This document shows positions 54,932 to 64,000 of a DNA stretch of 64,000 nucleotides, one piece after another. Numbering within the stretch: the stretch's first letter is position 1; every line of letters starts with the position of its first letter. This DNA comes from Labyrinthula sp. Ha. Its lineage: Eukaryota > Sar > Bigyra > Labyrinthulida > Labyrinthulaceae. The position numbers were made by a program, and so were the translations under genes. The stretch spans positions 2,046,001-2,110,000 of the forward strand of contig JAALGZ010000003.1 in the NCBI GenBank assembly GCA_015227615.1, given 5' to 3'. The notes beneath the pieces are model-generated. The model had not been told where the DNA came from. It made no database searches and worked only from the letters and a program-made list of their open reading frames with translations.

Positions 54932-56045
54932 TTAGTGAAACCTCAGAGAGTGTATAGGAAAAATAAGACCTAAGAATGAGTGAAAGAAATGATTTACCGA
55001 GACCAAAGTGAGCAGAGTATTGCATTAAAGGAGAAAGACTTGGAAATGTTGCCAAAGAACATAGAAGAGAAGCAGTAACAAATGACTGAAACTTTATTGC
55101 ACACCGAATAGAAGATATATGAACCAGTACAGAATCAAGTCTATCTTGCCATCCAGTTGTTCTTTCTTCGCTCTCTGAAATCGAAACACTATAGTTGTTC
55201 ATTTTTCTTCTATCTCTCACAGCTTTGAGATCTTCAACAAAAGATTTTAATAAGATTTCTGAGAGAAGCAATAACACAAGATAAAAGCCGATAAAACCAT
55301 AAATGAAAATGCGATGATACAATATCAGCAAATCAACAAAATCCTCAGACTCTAAATTCTCATCATGAATTAACCAGACATAGAATGGGGCAATATTGTG
55401 AAGAAAGAAGAAAATGAAGACATTCAGTATCAATGCAAATCCCGCTTGAATTGTCAATAATTGGCTTATTCCGTAGCCAAAGAGTGATACTCGAAGAGTA
55501 TAAAGTTTCTTAGCCTTTGATACTTGATATTGCAAATGTTTGTACAAGTAAAAAATGATTGTGGCATTCATACAAGTAAAAAAGACGCCAAGAGTCCATC
55601 CAGCCCCAAGATTGAATATTTCATGAGCTTCATTTCCTTTAATAAGTTTAAGAAGCGCATAGATTATGTAATGAACTAAAGCTATAGTGCGGAAAAAGTG
55701 TACAGCTTTTATTCTTTGAGTAGCTTTATTGTAAAAAGAGAAAATTAAAGCAACAGAACACACGATTACAGAAAGAGAAAAAATGGTTGTCATGAATGGA
55801 TCATATTTAGAGCAAGGTGAAGAAAGAAGGAGCTGTTCAGAAAAATCCTCTACAGTGACAACTTCTGATTCGTTTTTTAATTCACGCAAGATGTTTTTAT
55901 AATCATTTTGACCTAAATACCCGTGGTTTAAATCTAACGAGTTTGACCAACCAGATGAACATACACATACTCCTTCTATACAAGTTCCATGACTTCCACA
56001 AAGTTCTTCTTCAGGTTGACTTTTTCCACTCCAAGTTAAACACAT
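54932..56045 (-). CDS. EGF-like multi-pass membrane protein, paralog 2, one 28-nt intron
   Basis: 361 residues after removing the intron at 54970-54997 (GTAAAT...TTAG); exon 2 is 54932-54969. Unspliced, the frame ends differently at 54927; spliced, the tail becomes LIFPIHSLRFH, which aligns with paralog 3 (CIYPILALRFH) and paralog 1 (IIYPIVSLQFY). The head is MCLTWSGKSQPEEELCG followed by SHGTCIEGVCVCSSGWSNSLD, an EGF-like knot, and SSPCSKYDP before the first helix. About seven membrane helices follow (e.g. TTIFSLSVIVCSVALIFSFY, ATIIFYLYKHLQYQ). Motifs shared with paralog 3 include GYLGQNDY and YTLRVSLFGYG. There is no signal peptide. Function unknown. Confidence 0.85.
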
Positions 56046-56591
56046 GTTTTTATTTTTTCTATTTCTTTGGTCAAATAAGTGTTAAAAAAGCCATTCACAA
56101 GTTTGTTGGGAACTTCTATTCTTTTTCCCATATCATCTGAACTTAAAATAATTACTTCTTATATTTACATTGTATAGTGAATAATTATAGTAAACATATT
56201 ATTGTCTTATTATTAATTTCTGGGAATAGTTTAAACTCTTTGGTATTATTTCTGGTCATTGCTGTAGAGAATTGTGCAATGCTGGGAATCTATTCAGTCG
56301 GATTATCGTATATATTCAAAGTATTAATAATTCTCTTAGTGATTTGTTATACGATACTTGTAAGATAATACGTAGAATACAAAACTTCAGTTTGCTAACA
56401 GAAATATTATAATTCGTATTAATACAGTAAATAAAGAAACTGCGAACTTGCTACTTGACCAATTTTGAGAACTTTGTCAAAGGTTCTCAGTTGAAAAGTT
56501 GGTGATGAAATTTGATATAAGTTATAGACTTTAGATCTAACACTCCCTTTGGCTCTTGATGTCTATTCAATAGTTTAGGGGATTATTTTTT

Positions 56592-56810
56592 TCACGTCGT
56601 ATAATAAGTAAGAATGAAAGAAACAGACTTCAAGAGTTTTATAGTACCACAACCAACTCTGTATAAAAAAAGACCTTTTCCAGCTTTTGTTAGTTTGTGT
56701 AATATATCAGCTCTTTCAAGCTGTTTTCGGTGAACTCGGACAGCTTTAGGTTTCCAAGAGAGCATGAGACTTCTGACAAGAGTTAAAATTGAGCCAGGAT
56801 GCTTGTTCAT
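56592..56810 (-). CDS. Small basic protein, unrecognised
   Basis: A 72-residue frame from ATG 56810: MNKHPGSILTLVRSLMLSWK then PKAVRVHRKQLERADILHKL, ending GCGTIKLLKSVSFILTYYTT. Amphipathic basic helices and a hydrophobic C-terminal stretch suggest a small membrane or mitochondrial protein. Composition is clearly more protein-like than neighbouring random frames. I do not recognise the family, and introns cannot be excluded. It stands alone between paralog 2 and the unrecognised gene at 57.98 kb. Confidence 0.45.
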   Translation of the reverse strand: MNKHPGSILTLVRSLMLSWKPKAVRVHRKQLERADILHKLTKAGKGLFLYRVGCGTIKLLKSVSFILTYYTT

Positions 56811-57722
56811 GGTTTATTATTTGTTATTACATAGGTTAGGCCGCACACACAAACTTTTCATAGAAAAGACGCTTTTTTCAGCTGTTAACTTGCTGATGCA
56901 GAGTGTATATTTACGATTGAATTATATCACCAGGCATGGCCGAGACCAGAGGCATTCTCAGCATTCCTAGCCGGAGTTAACTGTGTTCTCAAAGAGAAAT
57001 ATCTATTCAAGACAAGGTTTCATTTTCTTAACCAAAAATTTTAAGTCAGTTGGATTTCCTCACTTCTATCTCAACTGAGAACCATGGCACATTTACCGGG
57101 TAAATCCAAAACCTTGGGTATTTCTTTTTTTTAAATCAATGATAACACAATGCGTTCTGGTAGGTTCAACTTTCAAAGAAACTTACTATGACATTTATTG
57201 CGTTACTTAGGCGCCTAAAACGGGAATGACAACCTACTTGAATGTACTTGATATGGAAATCTGTTTTCTGGACATTATTTAGGGGGGTCACTTAACCCAT
57301 TACTGTAGAAAAACCTTTAGTGCAAATTTGCGACTACTAGCTCATAAAAGCCTGTAACGCATAATTGGCAGCAATCTTAAATATGGAACTTTGAGGTCAT
57401 ACCATTAATACAACCGCTTGGATTTTAGTTTTAGCTTTATCAAACCTAAATTAAAAATTTAATTATCTCCATTAATTAAAAATGTTTCGTAAGCTATATT
57501 GCAAATATAGGTCTTAAACATAGAAGTTACTATTAGAAAAAAGAACTTAAAGTATTTAAATTGAGTATCTAATTCTTCCAAATAGATATTCTGCTATATA
57601 TGAATGGAGTGCTATAATTAGGCTCTTTGGGAACTGAAATTTTGAACAAGTTTATTATTGTTTAATCTCTTATATTGAAATTGGAACAGCACTTAAAGAA
57701 CAGAAAACTCAAAAAACAAGTT

Positions 57723-57838
57723 CGGGTACCTAGTACCGGTTCATTTTGAATTACCGGAACTGGTATACCTTATCAATTGCAGATGAGCCTAAACCGGTAT
57801 TTCCCGGTAATTCCTACCCGTTTATCTTTTAACGGGTA
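57723..57838. repeat. Foldback sequence with nested inverted repeats
   Basis: GAATTACCGG (57748-57757) and CCGGTAATTC (57804-57813) form a 10-bp perfect inverted repeat. CGGGTAC near the left end pairs with a GTACCCG-type complement of the right end (AACGGGTACTATTCG). Several ACCGGT palindromes lie between. The GC-rich words contrast with AT-rich flanks. It is probably a small transposon-derived foldback just upstream of the gene at 57.98 kb; target duplication not identified. Confidence 0.4.
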
Positions 57839-57980
57839 CTATTCGATTTGAAAAAAAAGAAAGCAAGAATTCGTTTGAAAAATGATTCAAGCAAAGAAAA
57901 GTAACTTCTTTCCAGTAAAATTAAACATAAAAATTGTTTGTTCGAGATGTAGTTTTTTTTTCTTGCCAAGTACGACTATC

Positions 57981-58882
57981 ATGAGAGCGGAAGGAATGTT
58001 TGAGGTGGAAATTATTCAAACACGAGATTCGTTTCTAGATCCTGAATATCTAACTTCCCAAGAAGATCTCTTGAAAGAACTTAGAAGCGGATGTGATCGA
58101 GAAAAATATTTAATTCACGATATAAGATCAAACTATATTTGCCTAAGGAGTTATGTTCCAGTGAAACTAAGGTTGGGGAAAGACTGGACAGGTTCTGATT
58201 CTTACTATGGGGCCGAAGAAGACCTTGACGAGGAAAGTAAATTTGCAATGTCTTATTTGAGAATAATTGATAAAGCTTTCAACTCTCTAATTAGATCCTT
58301 GGAAAACTCTATATCTTAACGATTCCTTCCTTTAACTTTAGGATTGAACTCTATGGCGAATTTCAGTTCACGCTATCTCCAGTACAAAATAAGACTTTTA
58401 AGAAGGAAAACTTCATCCTAGTCTTGCTGGAAAAAGTTTTTTTGTTCAATGCCCACTCAAAATATTATTTTCCAGTTGAAGAAGTACTTTCTCTTGATGA
58501 GAAGATGATTTTCAGTACACGAAATAAGATTGAACTAAGATCGACTCCGCTGAAAGATCTGTTCAAAATTCAAGCCCACTGGTCTAGAATTAGATTCTCG
58601 AACATTGCAATTGTAGTAAATGGATTTTCAAATAAGATTAAAGAACATCAGTTTGTAGCTATGTTGCTTAATTTTAGAGATTATGTTGAACAGCACTGGT
58701 TTAAAATTCTATCTGTAAGAAAACTTGGGATAGATGGAATACCAAGTGGACTTTTAGCTTCTATTGTTCAAGTTGGGTGGAAAGTAATTAACTCCTCTAA
58801 AGAGGTTAAATTAATATTTCGATCTTCTCAAATAACAGCAAGTGAAAAAAAACTCTTTGCATATTTTTATTGGAGGAGATAA
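57981..58882 (+). CDS. Unrecognised protein encoded in two frames joined by a non-canonical junction
   Basis: The first part (ATG 57981) reads MRAEGMFEVEIIQTRDSFLD ... SKFAMSYLRIIDKAFNSLIR SLENS and then meets TAA at 58317. A second frame, open from 58343 to the TAA at 58880-58882, begins ELYGEFQFTLSPVQNKTFKK and runs to RSSQITASEKKLFAYFYWRR with no ATG near its start. The sequence between ends in TTTAACTTTAG, exactly like this genome's introns, but no GT donor in the right phase exists. An AT-AC intron (58311-58336, 26 nt) would join the frames as LENS-FRIELYGEF. The total is about 291 residues. An upstream in-frame ATG at 57882 would add 33 residues. Family unknown. A frameshift in a decaying gene or an assembly error are alternatives. 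Confidence 0.5.
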
Positions 58883-61800
58883 AAGAATACCGGTCTGAAG
58901 TACACTGCCTGTTTTTTTCTCTACATATTCTAATTTTTTTTAAATATCTTTATCGTATTTTAAAAGTATTGTATATAAAGAAAGTCTACCGATACGAAAC
59001 AACAACGAGCAATTATTTTCCTAGCGAATATAATTAGTGTTCAGGTTTGGTAGAAGCAACAAGATATTCCTTGCTATATTTTGGATTGGTTATTTAAAAT
59101 TGATGTTGAAATATTTTCTATAATTATTTCACAAATGAATAAAATATTATTCAGATATTCTAATGACTTTTCTTGCATACTACGTTTCGTTTGAAAATAT
59201 TATTTTTGGACATCAAGGATGTAATCTTTGGTTAGAGTTGTAGAGTAGACACAGAGAAATTATCACTTGAGCAATAAAATGTGTTCATGAGAAAGTAACT
59301 AACATATTCTACGCCCTTAACAGTAATAATTTTCTTCTTGCAGCATTCTTACTAAAAACTCTTTCCAATGTATATTACCTGCTTTCTAATCTAAAGTAGA
59401 AAACTTCTACATCTGTTCATTTTTTACGTCTAATGTACATATGCTAAACTAAAAACTTATGCTTAATACTCTTTTTTGACAATTAAAACCTGTAGATAAA
59501 TACATTTTTCATTAATAATTTCTCTAGATTTTCGAAATTACAAATCCACACAGAGTCTCTTAAACTTAGATAATTAGCAGCTTTTAAAGCCCGAATAGAG
59601 AAACAAGGTAAACTTTATCCACTCTAGAAACAAAGTTTTAATTAAATTCTTTGCAAAAGATTGTTGCTGAAGTTGTGCGCATAGAAGCAGAGTTCGTCAG
59701 CTCTAAGTCCTAAATCCAAACGCTTACTATAGCGCAAAAACTTTAGCTAATTACTATATTCATAAGCTAGGTAGTTTCAGCATAATTGTGCAATGAGAGA
59801 TTACCTTAAGATGCTTCATGTTCATTACCCATGAGACAGTTCTAAACTTTTGCCCCAATTTAGAGCTCAAAATTTGCACCTACATAGCAATCCATCAGCC
59901 ACCATAGTGCGTAAGGTGAGCAATGTACAACAACAACTCAAAGGAGCCAGTGGATTAGCATCCACCAGGTAAATTATTTGTATATTATATATTGTAGGAC
60001 ACTCTTTGGTACTCCATGAATCTCTTTGGTAAGGTTATTCCCCGTATATAACCATATCAAATCTCGATGGAAGTGGTATTCATTGAATCTGAAGACTAGA
60101 AACTAGTCATTTTAATGAACCTAGTGGTATATGTAACGATTATAAACGAAGTTCAATCCAGAAAAAAGGGGTGTTTAATCTAAATTGATATTTTTTGCGA
60201 AGCTTGTATATAATTTTTCTCCTATATAATTTTTTATATAAGCTTACAACTGCTATTTTAGTCATCAATATAAACACTAAGCTTCAGATTAACTGTCCGC
60301 AATGCTACGATCGTATTTGACATTGTAGGCTGAAGCTTTATCAAAAACAATCTAAAATATCGTGATTTAGAGTTTGTGTTCTGCTGTTTAACCAATGTAT
60401 CTAGAGTGCGATTCTCTTTAGAAGCACGGAATATATGCTCAGGACGGAAAGTGCTTTACTAGTAATGCTTGCCTCACATTCGAAATAGGATATAATGATA
60501 CCAGGTAAGTAAATGGCACCTCTAACCCGATTGTATTCACTAAAGTGGAGAAATGTAGATATTGTTGTTCATCGAGTCATGTTATTTATAGTTGAAACTA
60601 CCAAAGAGCTTTCATTCTCTCTCATACACTTGCCGTAATAGACGTCTATCTTGGGCACTAGATTGGAACAATTAGACAAACATATGTCAAATAACTGAAT
60701 GAGGGCTCTAGCACCTCATACAAATCCACGAAAAAAAAAGAAGGTCACTGTAGCTTACTTCATCTCCACAGAGAAATAACTTTTAAATATGCACCCGAGG
60801 GCATAAGTAAAGCGCGTTTCTAGTTTGATATATCTTGATGAAAAAAACTACTGTTTAGCTTAACTTTATTCTCTTCATTTGATTATTGTTTCCACTTATT
60901 GCTTTATTTGTATGTAGTATCCTTGTAATAATAAATTTAAAATTTGGTATTTCTTTGCAATGTGTAACTGCAGCCTAAGTTTTTCATAAATAAACTCACC
61001 ACAAGAAAATTTCATCTACCTGTTAACCACATCCGGTGCAACTCCAATGTTTGTTGTACTGAATACTAAACCTTTAATTCTTAGTGTGGTAAGAGATCAA
61101 GAAGAGGTTTTAAATCCAGGGTAATATGTGTTATGCTAAAAGTTTTCTTTAGAGATTTGTTACCATACTGATTGAAAAACTGTTAATTTTGACCTGTTCT
61201 AAAGTATAATGCTATCCACTTATAGAATTAATTCCTGGAAAAGCAGAAGGATCCATGGAAGCTCTGGTGATGAAATGACGTGTATAATAATATGATTACA
61301 CTGTTCACTCTTTTCAGTTCATGGAAAATTAGCATCAGTCTCTTTTAAGCTCTAAGCTGATCATGTTCAATAATAGATGATAGCCACTCAAATGGACTAT
61401 GATATTCTCATTCCCTTGTTTTTCTAATTGAAAGAGCACAAAAACATAGATCCAACTATTTCTTTCGTTATTGTAAAAACTTATTTGTTCTATTTTCTTA
61501 TGTGCATATAATCAACTTGATCAATGTGTTATGCATTTGAAATATTTCTCGTTATTCAGTCAATAAAAATGATTCATTTCACCCGAACAACTCAGTGAAG
61601 AGAGCACTCAAATAGTTTCTTATACAATATCGTATTGTGTTTACTATTTCTTTAGCTCAAATCTTGTCAAAGCAACGCATGTTACCATGCACCTAAGAGA
61701 AATACCAGTATATATTTATTCAATCTAGCCCATTGAATAAACGCATTCTTGGTGCTTATTTTGTTTTTTTCCACCCCTTAGACTGTGATCCTCATTTCCT

Positions 61801-62236
61801 AATTAAAACTTGAAAGCTGACACTCTTCATGTTTTATGTTTTACCTAGGCTATCAATGAAATTGCTGTGAGCTCTCTTAAAGCAACTGAAAGTTAGGTGC
61901 AAGTAATTTCCAAGTTCGTTTAACCAGAATATTCTCTATATAACACCATGTGCCCTGTTTTTCCTATCTTCTTCAGGCAAGAACCGTCTTAGTTCTACTC
62001 CTATTACCATAACGCCAAATTTTCCAGTTTAAAGTCAAAGAAGCTAGGAATTTTCTATTCTAAAAATATCTTTCTATGAATAACCTTATTTTTGTTTTGA
62101 AAATTAAATTTTTGATTTCTTAACTAAACGGATAACAAATATTAAGTATATCAGATATAATAAAGCAAAAACTACGAAAAATTAAATCAAAAACAATATC
62201 ACGACGTCTAAAAAAAGCTAACAAAGAGAAACTCAA
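58883..62236. other. 3.4-kb gene desert
   Basis: AT-rich sequence with dense stops on both strands. No exon chain, RNA gene or clear repeat was recognised. The right end is the 3' flank of the third EGF-TM paralog. Confidence 0.45.
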
Positions 62237-63351
62237 TCAGTGAAACCTAAGTGCTAGGATGGGATAGATGCAACCTAAATATTGAGAAAAATAAGAGATA
62301 TACCACCGAGAAAGGTAAGAAGATATTGCATCAAGGGTGAAATTCTTGGAAAACTTGCCAATAAAATAAAAGTGAGGCCAACAACAATAGACAAAAATCT
62401 TATAGCACATCTTATACTTACAATTTGGATCAGAACTGTGTCTAATTTACGTTCCCATGCAGTGACTGCGTATTTGCCTTCTGCAATTGATACACTGTTG
62501 CTGTTCATTTGCTTACGTTTTCTCATCGTTTTCAAATCTTGGATGAAAGATATCAATAATATTTCAGACAAAACCAATAAAATAAAATAGCAACATATAA
62601 AACCATAAATATAAATAAGATGATACAAATTTAACAAATGTCCAATATTACTTGTCTTCACATGCTTATTTCTAACGGTTAAAACATAAAATAAGCAAAT
62701 ATTATGAAATAAGAAGAAAATTAATAATATAAAAAACAGTGCGAGCTGAAATAGAAACTTCAGTAATTTATTTATACCATATCCAAAAAGAGATATTTGT
62801 AATGTATACAACATTCTAGCTTTCTGAGTTTGATATTGTAAGTGTTTGTACAAGTAGAATATGACAGTTGCATTCAAACTTGTAACAAAAATGCCGAATA
62901 AAAATCCAACCGGAAAGTTAAATAATTCATGTGCACGATTACCTTTAACTTGTTTCATGATAGAGTAGATTAGACAACTTACCAAGGAAATTGTTCGAAG
63001 AATGTGCACTTGTTTTATTTTCTGGATCTCCTTATTATAAAAAGAAACTGCCAATGAAAAAGAGCAAGATATGACAGAGAAAGAAAAGATTGCTGCCATA
63101 ATTGGATCATATCTTGTACAAGGCGAAGAAAGCAGAAGGTTCTCAATAAAATCCTTCAAGACAATACTTTCTGAATCGTTTTTAAACTCCCGGAATAATA
63201 TTGAGTAGTCATTTTGTCCAAAATAACCTTGATTTATATCAAAAGAAGTTGACCAATCAGGTGAACAAATACATGTTCTATCTATACAAGTTCCATGTTT
63301 TCCACAAAGCTCTTCTTCGGGTTCAATGCTACCACTCCAAGTTAAGCACAT
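62237..63351 (-). CDS. EGF-like multi-pass membrane protein, paralog 3, one 29-nt intron
   Basis: 361 residues, the same length as paralog 2, after removing the intron at 62275-62303 (GTATAT...TTAG); exon 2 is 62237-62274. The intron lies at the same codon and phase as in paralog 2 and reveals the tail GCIYPILALRFH; read through, the frame stops inside the intron. The head is MCLTWSGSIEPEEELCGKHG then TCIDRTCICSPDWS, with the same six-Cys layout, GYFGQNDY and SSPCTRYDP. Membrane helices include MAAIFSFSVISCSFSLAVSF and TVIFYLYKHLQYQ. By eye it is over half identical to paralog 2 in the first 200 residues, so these two duplicated more recently than paralog 1 split off. Confidence 0.85.
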
Positions 63352-64000
63352 ATTTTATTCCTATTTAATTTAGGCAAACTGTGGTATACAAACTAGTCAA
63401 AAAATTGTATAGAACTTCTGTTTTTTCTTGTATAGATCTTCTCTTGATATTCTCAGTATTTCATTATGAACTTTGTTCTTACCAAATATATTTTGTGTTC
63501 ATTTATGTATTCAAGTATAATTGTTGTACGGGAATATGCAGTTCTCTGCGATATTTTCTAGTCACTGGTGCTGGGAATACTATATAGTAATCAATAAATA
63601 TACGATTATCGCAACTATAAGAAAGTTCTAGTAGGGAGTGTGTTTATATAATTGCCCAACGATAATATACTTGTTGAATATCGGAAATCGGATTATCGAT
63701 AATTATCGATATAACGGTGGTTTCCGTTATCATATCAGCAAGATTAGTAGGTTGAAGTTTACGTGTTAGGATTTGTATATCATATATAGTTGGGGAAAAA
63801 CGAATTATTTTCATAAAAAGGAAGATAAATATATTCTAAGAGCACAAAACCTGTTGAAAAAAAAACATTCTTCTTATTAAGGACCCTTGTCCCCGAAGAC
63901 AACGGAGATTCTTTGTCAGATATAGGAAGAAATAAACCTTGAGAGAAAGTTAACTTGAGCTAAAATACACAATGTCACGCAATTAATCAAGAACCCATGT
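63352..64000. other. Right-edge region with palindromic sequence
   Basis: No gene seen. A perfect 16-bp palindrome ATCGATAATTATCGAT lies at 63695-63710, followed by the inverted repeat ATAACGG (63711-63717) / CCGTTAT (63724-63730). Together with ATCGGAAATCGG just upstream these form a compact foldback cluster, possibly the end of a small transposon. Confidence 0.35.

Noticed and set aside
58311-58341. Simple 31-nt AT-AG version of an ordinary intron in the unknown gene
   Set aside because: It would leave the frames out of phase (GAT TGA immediately after the junction).

Overview
This is nuclear DNA from a single-celled, flagellated eukaryote, AT-rich and using the standard genetic code. Three observations support this. 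Spliceosomal introns can be placed by frame arithmetic and homology. Three axonemal genes are present (CFAP99-like, DNAAF2/kintoun, CFAP107-like). Typical eukaryotic complexes are represented (Arp2/3 subunit, Pol delta subunit, NSRP1, ROCO). The introns are tiny: 11 of 12 confidently placed ones are 27-32 nt, nearly all GTA...TAG. A mitochondrial WW-domain protein carries the WWN...NETTALGAPKP signature that I associate with stramenopiles. That signature, together with roughly 30-nt introns as in Blastocystis, suggests a heterotrophic stramenopile. This placement is inference.

Layout. 2.4-14.5 kb is a dense island: alanyl-tRNA synthetase (-), a doubtful multi-exon gene (+), an SH3/coiled-coil protein (-), a DUF2064 protein (+) whose stop codon overlaps that of a CFAP99-like gene (-), then divergently DNAAF2 (+), a small Cys-rich protein (-) and ARPC3 (-, four exons). 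14.5-21.1 kb is a gene desert with one MITE-like foldback. 21.1-25.8 kb holds a fused FAD amine-oxidase/cyclopropane-fatty-acid synthase followed by, and perhaps spliced to, a DUF1365 domain, which resembles a bacterial three-gene operon. 26.0-29.2 kb is an LRR-ROCO GTPase (-). 32.7-36.4 kb is the tightest island: CFAP107-like (-), POLD3 (+), mini-bHLH (+), NSRP1 (-) and the first of three EGF-like multi-pass membrane paralogs (-). 41.6-43.3 kb is a PH + DnaJ protein. 46.2-49.7 kb is a large, probably mitochondrial RRM protein. 53.3-56.0 kb has the WW protein, a coiled-coil protein and the second EGF-TM paralog. 57.9-58.9 kb is an unrecognised gene with a non-canonical junction. 62.2-63.4 kb is the third EGF-TM paralog.

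Themes. Ciliary genes lie head-to-head (CFAP99/DNAAF2, start codons 155 bp apart; CFAP107-like/POLD3, 46 bp apart) and probably share promoters. Islands are spaced by tens of bases, while deserts of 3-6.5 kb show no convincing coding and only foldback or decayed-element traces. The most interesting single locus is the 5' end of the alanyl-tRNA synthetase: one exon is open in two overlapping frames and two compatible 3' splice sites exist, predicting an organelle-targeted and a cytosolic isoform. No rRNA, tRNA or CRISPR was found.
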